Assembly (NCBI GenBank): GCA_963662965.1
Contig: OY759970.1
Location: forward strand, 4,898,001-4,962,000
Source: DTWD01 sp963662965
GTDB lineage: Bacteria > Acidobacteriota > Vicinamibacteria > Vicinamibacterales > UBA8438
Direction: 5' to 3'
Length of the DNA stretch: 64,000 nucleotides
Shown here: positions 44,232 to 52,444 of the stretch, piece by piece
Position numbering within the stretch: the stretch's first letter is position 1
Layout: each line of letters begins with the position of its first letter
Position numbers and translations under genes: made by a program
Notes under the pieces: model-generated
The model's database searches: none
What the model was told of the DNA's origin: nothing
Seen by the model: the letters and a program-made list of their open reading frames with translations, nothing else

Positions 44232-44963
44232 CTCCATACCTCCTGCAGTTACCCACTCGCCTACGATGGCACCCTTATACACCCGAGGGCCGCCGAGCGC
44301 ACGTCGTGCCCAGGCCCAAGCGGCTCAACGCAGCTGAAATTGAACCGGGTGACTGGTGCTCTGGACCCGGGTTTCCATATACGTGACCGCCTCTCCGTCA
44401 GCGGAAACAGGAGAATCTACACGTCACCAGATTCGTTCACCGGCGGGAAGTCTCTCTTAAGAAACGGGCTCGGCGGTCTCGATTCGTTTGACGACGTACA
44501 CCCGATAGTGCCACACGCTCGGTTGAACCTGACAAAAAAGGGCGACCAGATCGACCTGGCCGCCCACACTGCAAACGAATGGCTCTACTTTCTAAAAGTG
44601 GTGATTTCTGAGCATCCCGTCATAGCGTCCGCTGCGCATGCAGCAGTTCTTGAAAGCGCCGTGCGTATAGCGGAACTTTTTGTTCACCATCGGAATGGGT
44701 GGCAACGTGTAGAACTCGGTCCGAGTGTGCCGCAGCGAGGCGACGACCGACGGCGTTCGTCGGAAATCAGCGCTGGCTCCGCCGGTGCAGTTCTGGTTTA
44801 GTCATTGGCCGCCGTCTCAGGCGACGACGGGGCGTCTATCAGGAATCATCGAGGTCGAGACTCGCAATCCCGGTTGACACGCGGGTCGGTGACGCTATCC
44901 TCGACACTCGAGGCCCCGGGCGATTCTCCAGAGGTTCCTCCTGGGGTTAACTGGAACTATGGC
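44232..44963 (+). other. Mostly non-coding stretch with a possible gene remnant
   Basis: On the plus strand, an open frame ending at 44801 has a protein-like end (DLAAHTANEWLYFLKVVISE, then HPVIASAAHAAVLESAVRIA) that resembles the C-terminal helices of Gfo/Idh/MocA oxidoreductases. No N-terminal Rossmann part is present. At 44263-44300 a segment is shared with the left end of the IS1380 (33139-33175). Nothing else was recognised. Confidence 0.3.
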
Positions 44964-45734
44964 ATGACCCGGCTCAGCGTCAATCTCAACAAGGTGGCCT
45001 TACTCCGCAATGCGCGGGCGCTGGATGTTCCGCGTGTGACGGAGGCGGCGCAGACGTGCATCGCCGCAGGTGCGCACGGCGTCACGGTGCATCCGCGTCC
45101 GGACGAACGCCACATCCGACCCGCCGATGTCTACGCCCTGGCCGACCTCCTCGCGGACACGCCGTCGGTCGAGTACAACATCGAAGGCAACCCATTTGAA
45201 GGCCGGTATATGGAGCTCGTCCGCCGCGTGAAACCGGCGCAATGTACGCTGGTGCCTGATGACGCGACCGCAGCCACGTCCGACCACGGGTGGGACCTTG
45301 ATGATGCAGGCGCGCAGCTGGCGCCGATCGTCCGAAGCCTGAAGGACCTGGGCCTGCGGGTGAGCCTCTTCCTTGAGCCCGATGAAGAGCAAGTGGAACT
45401 CGCCGCCAAGCTCGGTACGGATCGAATAGAGCTCTACACGGAGCCCTACGCCTCCGCCTTCCGAACTCACACCGGCCACTCGGTGCTTACGAGGTACAGG
45501 TCTGCCGCCGAAACAGCGGGGAGGCTCGGTCTCGGGGTGAATGCCGGTCACGACCTGAACTTGGAAAACCTCTCCGCTTTTTGTTCGATTCCTGGAGTCT
45601 TAGAGGTTTCAATAGGCCACGCGCTGATCGCAGATGCGCTCAAGGTGGGCCTACGCGATGCGGTTCGAGCGTATTTGGAGATCCTCAAGTCCCGGTCGGG
45701 AAAACCACCCCGTGAAGAGACCTGGCGCGCGTAG
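44964..45734 (+). CDS. pdxJ: Pyridoxine 5'-phosphate synthase
   Basis: A 256-residue TIM-barrel enzyme that joins 1-deoxyxylulose 5-phosphate and 3-amino-2-oxopropyl phosphate to make pyridoxine 5'-phosphate. Landmarks: TRLSVNLNKVALLRNAR at the N-terminus, GAHGVTVHPRPDERHIRPAD, VEYNIEGNPF, CTLVPDD, VSLFLEPDEEQVELAAKLG, ELYTEPYASAF, GVNAGHDLNLENL and VSIGHALIADAL. Several positions differ from the enterobacterial form (HPRPDERHI for HLREDRRHI), a variation known in other phyla. It stands alone among accessory genes. Confidence 0.9.
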   Translation: MTRLSVNLNKVALLRNARALDVPRVTEAAQTCIAAGAHGVTVHPRPDERHIRPADVYALADLLADTPSVEYNIEGNPFEGRYMELVRRVKPAQCTLVPDDATAATSDHGWDLDDAGAQLAPIVRSLKDLGLRVSLFLEPDEEQVELAAKLGTDRIELYTEPYASAFRTHTGHSVLTRYRSAAETAGRLGLGVNAGHDLNLENLSAFCSIPGVLEVSIGHALIADALKVGLRDAVRAYLEILKSRSGKPPREETWRA

Positions 45735-45749
45735 GCGTCGTTACTAGCA

Positions 45750-45892
45750 ATACGATCACGGCGCCTGCAACCTTGAGGGCGGATACTGTGTTGATCGTCG
45801 GGAACTACACGCAGCTGACGATGTTTCAGAACACCCTTGGTGTCCAGCTGCCGCCCGATATCGAGGGGCTCCCGGAGGAGGCCACCCATTAG
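45750..45892 (+). pseudogene. Unidentified gene tail
   Basis: An open frame just after pdxJ ends QLTMFQNTLGVQLPPDIEGL then PEEATH before a TAG. Residue use is protein-like but no family is recognised and no start is visible. Probably the remnant of a deleted gene. Confidence 0.3.
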
Positions 45893-45911
45893 ATGATCGG
45901 AAAGAACGCGA

Positions 45912-46925
45912 CTAACTCGCTCCAATCCAGTACAAGCAGCCGGGGCCGGAGCCATCACCCATCGGTATCTCGTGCGTGACCTCGAGCGTGTTCAGATCGA
46001 GCACGGCAACACGGTCCGCGGCTCTCAGCCCAAGATACGCACGTGTGCCGTCCGGCACCACGAGGATGGCGCCGTCGCCCGTGTCGGCCGGGCCCAGCGT
46101 GATGCGCTTGATCTCTCTCCGTGAGGCGGCGTCCAGCACCACCAGGGATGCCGCCTCGCCGTCAATGATCAACACCCGGCCGTCTGGCGTGAACTTCAGG
46201 CGATTCGCATCCTTCAGCCCCAGGTTGAGCGTCTGTACGACTCTCCGGCTCTCCACATCGATGATCGACACGCCGCCGTCGTTCCGGGTCGCCGTCCAGA
46301 TCTCCCGGCCGTCGGGTGACAGATCGATGCCCTCGGGCAATTCCCCCGGCACCGGAATCACGGTGAGTTTCGACTCCGCGGGGCCAGCCGTAATATTCTC
46401 GACCATCGTGACGGAGTTGGACCGCGTGTTCGGCATGAACATGGTGTTCGTATCCGAGTCGAACACGAGCAAATGCGTGCCCTCCTGACCGATCCCGAGC
46501 GTCCAGTCGATCGCATTCGAGGACGGGTCGTACCGCCCAATGGACTTGTAGCCCTCGATGGTGAAGTACACCTTGCCCTCGGCGAAGAGCACGTCGTGCG
46601 TTCTGCTGCCGGGGCCCGGGTCGACCCGGTGGATTTCCTCCTGGGCGGCGAGGTCGATGACCGAGATCCCGTCGACCATGCTCGCCACGAACGCGTGGCG
46701 GCCGTCAGCCGACGCTGTGACCTCGTGCGGGTCCCTGCCGGTCGGCACTCGCCCCAGGACCGTTCCGCTCGCGGGGTCGACGATCGCGAGGGCGCTCGCA
46801 TCCCTCAACAGGACAAGGAGCCGTCCCGGCGAAGGCGTCTGGGCGCTGGCGATGCTAAACGCGGCGACGATCGTGCTGAGCGACAGCGATGCGACCCACC
46901 GGAGCAAAGGTCTGACTGGGCTCAT
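45912..46925 (-). CDS. Exported YVTN/YncE-type beta-propeller
   Basis: A 337-residue protein with signal peptide (LSLSTIVAAFSIASAQ) and about seven 40-residue blades with the YVTN pattern: ALAIVDPASGTVLGRVPTG, HEVTASADGRHAFVAS, GISVIDLAAQEEIHRVDPG, GVSIIDVESRRVVQTLNLG, LVVLDAASRREIKRITLG and RVAVLDLNTLEVTHEIPMG. It is probably a surface or periplasmic binding protein. The ATG at 46925 has AGGTG upstream; the 300 bases of open frame before it lack coding character. Divergent from the cytochrome gene. Confidence 0.85.
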   Translation of the reverse strand: MSPVRPLLRWVASLSLSTIVAAFSIASAQTPSPGRLLVLLRDASALAIVDPASGTVLGRVPTGRDPHEVTASADGRHAFVASMVDGISVIDLAAQEEIHRVDPGPGSRTHDVLFAEGKVYFTIEGYKSIGRYDPSSNAIDWTLGIGQEGTHLLVFDSDTNTMFMPNTRSNSVTMVENITAGPAESKLTVIPVPGELPEGIDLSPDGREIWTATRNDGGVSIIDVESRRVVQTLNLGLKDANRLKFTPDGRVLIIDGEAASLVVLDAASRREIKRITLGPADTGDGAILVVPDGTRAYLGLRAADRVAVLDLNTLEVTHEIPMGDGSGPGCLYWIGAS

Positions 46926-47034
46926 CTGGCACCTCCGACTGTGAAGATTCGGCAGCAGCGGCCCTGCAACCGAGCGCACTACAATGACCCCCGGCACCGA
47001 TGGCCTTGGTTTCCGGCAAAGAGGGAGTGATCTC

Positions 47035-47610
47035 ATGAATTCCAAGAAATACGTCCTTACAGCAGCCGTTGCGGCTCTTCTCGCCATTGTGCTGACCGCG
47101 GGCGGATGGATTGAGGCCGTGGCGCAGACGACCGAGCCCTCCCGTTTCCCCTCGGGTATTCGGGGGCTCGCAGACGGACAAAACGAGCCGCCTAGCGGCC
47201 GTTGGCTTCTTGATGCCAGGGACAACGACGAGCGGTTCCGCCGCCTGCAAATCTACGCAGGGGGTACGGACCAGCAGATGTGGCAGATCGGCTATCGCTA
47301 CGAGCAAGTCTACCAGGCGATCACCGACGAAAATTGGGAACTGGGCGCGCATCACTGGGGAAAGTTGCGCAATGTCTTCAACGTCGCGTTGATGAAACGG
47401 CCGAATCGGACGCCGTACGCCGAAGCCTTATTCCTGGACGACACTTGGCAACTCCTGGCCGCGGCATTGGAAGCCGGAGATGCCGCCGCGACGCACGAAA
47501 CGTTCCTTCAGGAACGGCAAGCCTGCATGGCCTGTCATGTTGCCGAAGGATTCGACTTCATCAACAGTACGCCGATGTTCGAGGAGACCGCGGCCTTCCC
47601 CGCGAACTGA
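47035..47610 (+). CDS. Exported c-type cytochrome, single CxxCH near the C-terminus
   Basis: A 191-residue protein: signal peptide (YVLTAAVAALLAIVLTAGGW), a helical body, and one heme site CMACHVAEGF near residue 163. A heme motif close to the C-terminus with preceding helices is like cytochrome c' four-helix bundles, but this is inference. It would carry electrons or sense gas in the periplasm. GAGGGAG precedes the ATG at 47035. The propeller gene is transcribed away from it across 109 bases. Confidence 0.75.
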   Translation: MNSKKYVLTAAVAALLAIVLTAGGWIEAVAQTTEPSRFPSGIRGLADGQNEPPSGRWLLDARDNDERFRRLQIYAGGTDQQMWQIGYRYEQVYQAITDENWELGAHHWGKLRNVFNVALMKRPNRTPYAEALFLDDTWQLLAAALEAGDAAATHETFLQERQACMACHVAEGFDFINSTPMFEETAAFPAN

Positions 47611-47654
47611 ACCTACATGGCGGTGGTAATGTCGCAACCCGCCGTGCGCGTCCC

Positions 47655-47830
47655 TCAGTCCTGCGTGGGCCAGAGCTCAGCCAGATCCGCACCCCTCTCC
47701 ACCCTGCCCATCCCACGGTAGACGAACTTCTGAAGGCGCTTCCCCTCCCAGGTCTCGGGTGGTGTAGATGTTGCCCTCGGAGTCGGTCTCGATGCTGTGA
47801 ACGCCGTAGAACTGCCCGGGGTGGCGGGCT
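47655..47830 (-). pseudogene. NHL-type propeller protein, C-terminal fragment with frameshift
   Basis: One frame reads GQFYGVHSIETDSEGNIYTT, the classical last-blade sequence of secreted 6-bladed propellers; the other continues LQKFVYRGMGRVERGAD to a stop. The two halves are in different frames and no N-terminal part exists. A dead remnant. Confidence 0.65.
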
Positions 47831-47884
47831 GACTCCCTACCGGCGTGTCACGGTCACGGCCCCACCGCGATCGGCTCGTGAGGA

Positions 47885-48322
47885 TTACCGCGCGGGCGCC
47901 GTCGGATACACCCGGTCGCCGGTGTAGTCGCGCAGTCCGCAGAAGCCGGCCGATTCGTATCCGTGCTCGACGAGCAAGGCCGCGGCACGCGCGGCCCGTC
48001 CACCGCCCTGTCAAGCGGTGAGGATGGTCTTGTCCTTCGGCAGCTCGTCGAGCCGATCCTCGAGCTCGGCGAGCGGGATGTGGATGTAGCCCTCCCGGGT
48101 GCCGAACTTCTCGAGCTCCCACGCCTCGCGCACATCGAGGAGGACGACGTTGGCATCGGCCAGCGCGGCGTCGATCTCGGACGCCTGCACGCGCTGCTCT
48201 TCGCCGACCGGCTCAGGCAAGTTAGCCGGTCGCCTGATGGTTTGGTCCTGCGCCGACAGCGACGCCAGACCGACGACAGACCCGAACACGCCGACGACGA
48301 GTGCAGACAGTAGTTGCCGCAT
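47885..48322 (-). CDS. Exported rhodanese with in-frame TGA at the catalytic Cys: candidate selenoprotein
   Basis: From ATG 48322 (AGGTGG upstream) the product has a signal peptide (MRQLLSALVVGVFGSVVGLA) and a rhodanese domain (NVVLLDVREAWELEKFGTRE; YIHIPLAELEDRLDELPKDK). At codon 104, TGA (48011-48013) stands where the catalytic Cys of the CxxGxR loop belongs: TILTA-TGA-QGGGRAARAA. The same frame then runs 41 codons with normal rhodanese sequence (ALLVEHGYESAGFCGLRDYT) to TAA at 47885. Fifteen bases after the TGA a 7-bp stem with a 5-base loop begins (47978-47996), fitting the bacterial SECIS model. Alternative: a nonsense mutation at the active site. Confidence 0.65.
47978..47996 (-). promoter_or_regulatory. 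Candidate bacterial SECIS hairpin
   Basis: Sense strand: GGCCGCG stem, CGTGC loop, CGCGGCC stem. The apical loop begins 22 bases after the TGA and has G as its second base, as bacterial SECIS models require. GC-rich hairpins also occur by chance in such DNA. Confidence 0.45.
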
Positions 48323-48393
48323 GAGCCACCTCGCGTCCAATTGTCAACGGACGCCGCTAGGATACATCTACTGATTCCTCGAGGACAGGCCAC

Positions 48394-48773
48394 TCACGAC
48401 GTCGACTCGGCGAGCTGGTCGATGAAGCGGGCCAGGACGGCCTGCAGCGGCGGCGTGAGGTTGACAAACTCGAGGCCGTACCCACCGACGGCCGGGCATA
48501 CGCGACGCCCACGGTCACCCACAGCGAAGTGCCGTCCGGCAGCGACAACTGGAGGCGAAACTCACCGGTCGGCGGCGACGGGTCGAGCGACCGAATGAAG
48601 CACCCGCCGGCGCTGAGGTCGAGCAAGCCGACTGACGCCCGCGTCTCCTTCTGATGCCACACGGCGTCGAGCCAGGTTGTAATGCGGGGATGTTCGCGGT
48701 GCGTCGTGGTAGCGTCGGCGCGCAAAGTCACACCCGCCTTATCCGACGCGACGCACTCAACTATAGAAGCCAT
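48394..48773 (-). pseudogene. PilZ-domain protein, frameshifted
   Basis: The first frame carries REHPRITTWLDAVWHQ, VGLLDLSAGGCFIRSLDP and FRLQLSLPDGTSLWVTVGVA, a PilZ core, although its c-di-GMP signature is weak (RxxxR is not clear; DLSAGG fits DxSxxG). Near 48500 the frame shifts by one base; the continuation GYGLEFVNLTPPLQAVLARF then IDQLAES is the normal PilZ end in the other frame, stopping at 48394. A mutation or read error. If intact it would bind c-di-GMP. Confidence 0.65.
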
Positions 48774-48817
48774 CTCATAAACGCGCCGGCATTCGGCCGC
48801 ATTCATGAGATGCCTTC
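48766..48817. repeat. 52-bp inverted-repeat element
   Basis: Arms GAAGCCATCTCATAAA and TTCATGAGATGCCTTC pair at 14 of 16 positions, with an inner GCCG/CGGC stem. A partial copy lies at 9623-9657. It looks like a small non-autonomous element or REP-type hairpin. Confidence 0.6.
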
Positions 48818-48820
48818 TAG

Positions 48821-49543
48821 TCAGTCCTCGCGCAACGCGAGCAGGTAGCCGCGGATGCGGCGGGCGTTGGCGCCCGCGTCACCCAGGCCGACGCGCGAGA
48901 GGGACCGCACATCGAGTCGGCTGCCGGACGCATCGTCGGCAAGGCGAATCCGGATCACGATATCGTCCGTAAAACCGAACCAGAACGTGGTGTCGGTCGC
49001 CTCGATGCGGTGGCCGTCGACGTCGGTCGCCGTGAGCTCCCAGCCCATCCGCCGGACGGCCGCGAGCGCCCGCCGAAACGCCTCGTCCGGGGCGTCGGCC
49101 AGCGTCACCGGCTGGATATCTGGATACGCGGCCCGCTGCTGCGCCGCAATCGCCTCACCCTCGTAGTCGGTCCGGCCAGAGACGTTGTGGGGCACCGCGG
49201 CAACAAATTTAGGTGGATCCACGGTATCGGTCGCGATGTCGTGAATGGGCGGGGCGCCACGAGCGGACACAATCGCCCAGAGTGGCACCACCGCCACGAG
49301 CGCAGACGCCGCGAGTGCCGCGCCGGTGACGCGACTCCCGCCGAGACCCCGCGCCCGCACCACCGAGACGAGGACGGCCACGCCGCTCAGCGCGAGCGCG
49401 AGGAACCCGACGGCCAGCAGCAGGAAGGCCACCCCGAGCGGCAAGACCCCCACACGGTACCCGAGCGGCGCCAGCAGCACGCCGGTACTCGCTCCCAGCG
49501 CCACCCGACTTCCCCACCGCCGAACACACGAGCGCTTAGCCAT
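48821..49543 (-). CDS. Membrane protein with C-terminal DUF1499 domain
   Basis: A 240-residue protein. Three hydrophobic segments lie in the first 105 residues (LGASTGVLLAPLGYRVGVLP; LGVAFLLLAVGFLALALSGV; GAALAASALVAVVPLWAIVS). DUF1499 follows (DIQPVTLADAPDEAFRRALA; GHRIEATDTTFWFGFTDDIV; DVRSLSRVGLGDAGANARRI). DUF1499 has no proven activity. It is the last gene of the MoxR/VWA run, so it may join that membrane system. Confidence 0.85.
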   Translation of the reverse strand: MAKRSCVRRWGSRVALGASTGVLLAPLGYRVGVLPLGVAFLLLAVGFLALALSGVAVLVSVVRARGLGGSRVTGAALAASALVAVVPLWAIVSARGAPPIHDIATDTVDPPKFVAAVPHNVSGRTDYEGEAIAAQQRAAYPDIQPVTLADAPDEAFRRALAAVRRMGWELTATDVDGHRIEATDTTFWFGFTDDIVIRIRLADDASGSRLDVRSLSRVGLGDAGANARRIRGYLLALRED

Positions 49544-49569
49544 GTCGACCCATCCTCTTGAACTTAGCG

Positions 49570-50646
49570 TTACGGCAGCAAGGCGACGAGTAGAAGCGTC
49601 GCCGCGCTCAGCTGCCACCAGAGCTGGGTGCGCTCCTGCAACAGCAGCGTGCCGATCCCGATCAAGGCCGCCGCCGCCAGTAGAAAATACCAGTAGAGCT
49701 CGGCAAAGTCTTCTTGTCGCTGCAACATCCCGCGCGACGACCGCTGGACGTCGGCGAGGATCTTGAGCGCGACGACGTGATCGGGTTCCGAGCCAAGCTC
49801 GTAATACGCCCCGCCGCCGGCCTGCGCAATAGCGCGCAGCGACTGGCGGTCGAGGACGGAGTGGATCGGCGGCTCCGGCTCTTGGTACCGCTGCGCCGGC
49901 AGCTGCGGGATGAACCCGCCGCCGGCTGTGCCGACGCCGATCACGTAGACCCGGATGTTCCGCTCCTGCGCCAGCGTGATCGCGCGTTCGACCTCGCCGC
50001 TCCACGATTGCCCATCCGACAGCACGACAAACGCCCTGGCGCTGAAACGCCGCCCGTAGAGCTCCTCGTCCTTGTCGATCATCTTGACGCCCCAGTAGAT
50101 GCCGTCCTCGATGTTCGTATCCCAGCTGGTGTCGTCACGCAGCCGGAACGGTGGCTCGTCGCTCAGGTGATCGAGGAAGAAGAAGAGCGCGTTCGGATCG
50201 CTGGTCAGGCGTACCTGTGGCGCCGCCCGGTGCGCGAAGATCGCCAGCGCCACCCGCTCCTGACGCCAGCTCAGCACTTCGGCAAACGTCCGCAGCCACG
50301 CCACCGAGCGCTGCCACCGATCGGGCGCGACATCACTGACCCGCATCGACGTCGAGCCATCTTGCAGCACCACGAAGTCGACCCCCGCCGTTTGCGTGAC
50401 CGACACCAGCGCCTGCGGCCGCGCCAGCGCCACGACGACCAGCGCACTGGCCGCAATCACCGTGAGCCAGAACGACAGCCCGCCGGCGAGGCGGTAGTGC
50501 TCGGCCACCGGAACCGTCCGCTGCGCGCGCAGGCGGCGCGCGTCTCGGCAACGCCGGGCGAACTGCCAGCTCCAGACCGCGAGCAGCACCGCCGGGCCCG
50601 CCAGCAGCCAGAGATACGCCGGTTCGAGCACGCGAATCGGAGGCAT
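49570..50646 (-). CDS. VWA membrane protein (BatA/BatB-like)
   Basis: A 358-residue protein: two N-terminal membrane segments (YLWLLAGPAVLLAVWSW; FWLTVIAASALVVVALARP), a VWA domain with metal-site motif VVLQDGSTSMRVSD near residue 95, SDPNALFFFLDHL, and a C-terminal membrane segment. The layout (TM-TM-VWA-TM) is that of BatA/BatB, membrane proteins working with MoxR ATPases. The MIDAS Asp-x-Ser-x-Ser is intact (DGSTS). Fifth gene in the operon after moxR. Confidence 0.85.
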   Translation of the reverse strand: MPPIRVLEPAYLWLLAGPAVLLAVWSWQFARRCRDARRLRAQRTVPVAEHYRLAGGLSFWLTVIAASALVVVALARPQALVSVTQTAGVDFVVLQDGSTSMRVSDVAPDRWQRSVAWLRTFAEVLSWRQERVALAIFAHRAAPQVRLTSDPNALFFFLDHLSDEPPFRLRDDTSWDTNIEDGIYWGVKMIDKDEELYGRRFSARAFVVLSDGQSWSGEVERAITLAQERNIRVYVIGVGTAGGGFIPQLPAQRYQEPEPPIHSVLDRQSLRAIAQAGGGAYYELGSEPDHVVALKILADVQRSSRGMLQRQEDFAELYWYFLLAAAALIGIGTLLLQERTQLWWQLSAATLLLVALLP

Positions 50647-50660
50647 GTAGTCGTTCGTCC

Positions 50661-51347
50661 CTATCCTCGGCGGCGAATCCGGCCACCGGCACCGAACGTC
50701 GGCGAGTCGTCGACCTCCGGATCGACGTCGCGCTGGACCGGAACGTAGATCTTGATCTCTTCCAGGTCTAAATCTTCGGGCGCCTCTCCCTCCTGACCGT
50801 GCGGATTCTGCGCACTCATCGGAATCTCGGCGCCCGACGCGATGTCGGCCCGGAGACGGAGCGAATACTCATAGTTGTACGCCGCATCGAGATGATCCGG
50901 GCTCTCCTGCAGCACGCCGAGATAGATGGCGATCGCGCCGTCGAGCGCGCGGAGGATCTGCTCGCGCTCGACATCCGGGTTGAGCGCCGCGCGATAGGCC
51001 GCGTTGGCCACGATGAACTGCAACGGCACGTTCCTCACCATCTCGGGCGCCGACGTGTCGGCATAGTCGGCGAGGATGCCGGCGTATTCACCCCGCCAGT
51101 ACCGCAGCGCCACCAGACGCGCCGTGACGTCGGCGCGCGTTTCGCCGAACAACCACGGCATCGTCTCGGCGAAGTCGAGGTAGGCGGCCAGCTCGGCGTA
51201 GGTCGTCTCGGGATCCTCGAGCTCCAGCGTCGCCAGCTGCTGCTGCGCTCGGGCCACCCGCCGATCGATGCGACTTGCCGTGAGCACCGCCGTCGCCAGC
51301 CCGCCGAGCACCGCCGCGGCGATCAGGTAGTTGATAGTTGTCTTCAT
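50661..51347 (-). CDS. MoxR-operon protein with one membrane anchor
   Basis: A 228-residue protein with an N-terminal membrane segment (INYLIAAAVLGGLATAVLTA) and a helical, TPR-like body (AELAAYLDFAETMPWLFGET; LRALDGAIAIYLGVLQESPD; HLDAAYNYEYSLRLRADIAS). The tail is acidic then Gly/Arg-rich. Its ATG overlaps the stop of the VWA gene upstream by one base (TAATG). Bat operons often include a TPR protein (BatC/BatE), and this is the likely counterpart, though no repeat family is certain. Confidence 0.75.
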   Translation of the reverse strand: MKTTINYLIAAAVLGGLATAVLTASRIDRRVARAQQQLATLELEDPETTYAELAAYLDFAETMPWLFGETRADVTARLVALRYWRGEYAGILADYADTSAPEMVRNVPLQFIVANAAYRAALNPDVEREQILRALDGAIAIYLGVLQESPDHLDAAYNYEYSLRLRADIASGAEIPMSAQNPHGQEGEAPEDLDLEEIKIYVPVQRDVDPEVDDSPTFGAGGRIRRRG

Positions 51348-52444
51348 TACGGAAACTTCCGCAGATGCTTCACGCCGAGCGTCATCCCCAGCGCCGCCAT
51401 CCAGAGCAGCACCGCGGAGAGCGCGAACGGCTCGAACCGGGGCTCGTGGGCGACGTAGCGCTTGACGCGAATCCGCCCCTTGGCGAGCTCGTCGATCTCG
51501 TGGATGGCCGCGAGAATGGCCGCCTCGTTTTCGGCTGGAAAATACTTCCCGCCGGTCCGCTCGACGGCCAGCTTCCACTGCTGGTCAGAAATCACCTCGC
51601 CGAGCGCCTGGTCGTACGCCGTGCGGATGAAATAGACCGGAATCTCATTGTCGGCCGCCTCCTGCATGATCTCGTCGAGCGTGACGTCCTCGAACCGCGC
51701 ATGGGTGTCCTGCCCATCGCTGAAGATCACCATGAGGTTGCCGGTCGCGCCGAGGAAGTCGAACGTCCGAAAGAGCTGCACCCCACGCCTGATCGCCTGC
51801 ATGATCAGCGTGCCGTGATCCGGGAACCGGTGGTACTCCTCCGGCGTCCCGATCAAGCTGATGCTCAGCAAGATGTTCTCGTAGTCGTTCGTGAACGGTG
51901 TCACGATGTACGCCTCATTGCCGAACTGCACGAGCGAGACGAGATCGTGATACGGCCCCTCCATCCGGCGTTTGACGAAATACTCGGCCGCGGCGACATT
52001 GGCGAGAAAGGTGTTGCCGGCCGAGAGCTGCTCCGTGGCGAACGCCGTGTTCATGCTGAGCGACGCGTCGATCATTATCGTGATCCGATGTCCCGGATAC
52101 GACTCCTCCTCTTCTACGAGCGCAGTGTGCGGATCGGCCATCGCGACGGTGAAGAAGCCGAGCCCGCAGAGAAAGACCAGGAACGCGACGTGACGGAGCG
52201 GCGCCCAGACGCTGCGCGGCGTCAACGTATGGGCCAGGAGCGCCGGCAGCACCACCTGCGCATCGGCCGGTCTCCGCGCTCGGAGGGTCCGCCAGACCAG
52301 CGCGCCGAGTCCGAGCGCCGCCAACACGCCCACCGCGAGCAGCGTCGCGTCGCGACGGAGCAATGCAAACGCGCCGTCGCGGAGGAACGCCAGTTCCGCG
52401 AGCGTCTCGCCTACGAGTGCCGTGAGGTCACTTAGCGTGGCCAC
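51347..52444 (-). CDS. VWA membrane protein (BatA/BatB-like)
   Basis: About 365 residues. Hydrophobic segments lie at the N-terminus (LLAVGVLAALGLGALVW; HVAFLVFLCGLGFFTVAMAD), followed by a VWA domain with ITIMIDASLSMNTAFATEQ (intact DxSxS MIDAS) and VIFSDGQDTHARF, and a last membrane segment (LSAVLLWMAALGMTLGV). It is paired with the second VWA gene downstream. The start is uncertain: GTG 52444 or 52459, both overlapping the gene upstream; neither has an ideal RBS spacing. Confidence 0.85.
   Translation of the reverse strand: MATLSDLTALVGETLAELAFLRDGAFALLRRDATLLAVGVLAALGLGALVWRTLRARRPADAQVVLPALLAHTLTPRSVWAPLRHVAFLVFLCGLGFFTVAMADPHTALVEEEESYPGHRITIMIDASLSMNTAFATEQLSAGNTFLANVAAAEYFVKRRMEGPYHDLVSLVQFGNEAYIVTPFTNDYENILLSISLIGTPEEYHRFPDHGTLIMQAIRRGVQLFRTFDFLGATGNLMVIFSDGQDTHARFEDVTLDEIMQEAADNEIPVYFIRTAYDQALGEVISDQQWKLAVERTGGKYFPAENEAAILAAIHEIDELAKGRIRVKRYVAHEPRFEPFALSAVLLWMAALGMTLGVKHLRKFP

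Noticed and set aside
44109..44801. 230-residue plus-strand ORF
   Set aside because: Its first half is antisense to the secreted-family gene; only the last 80 residues look protein-like, so it is reported as a possible remnant only.
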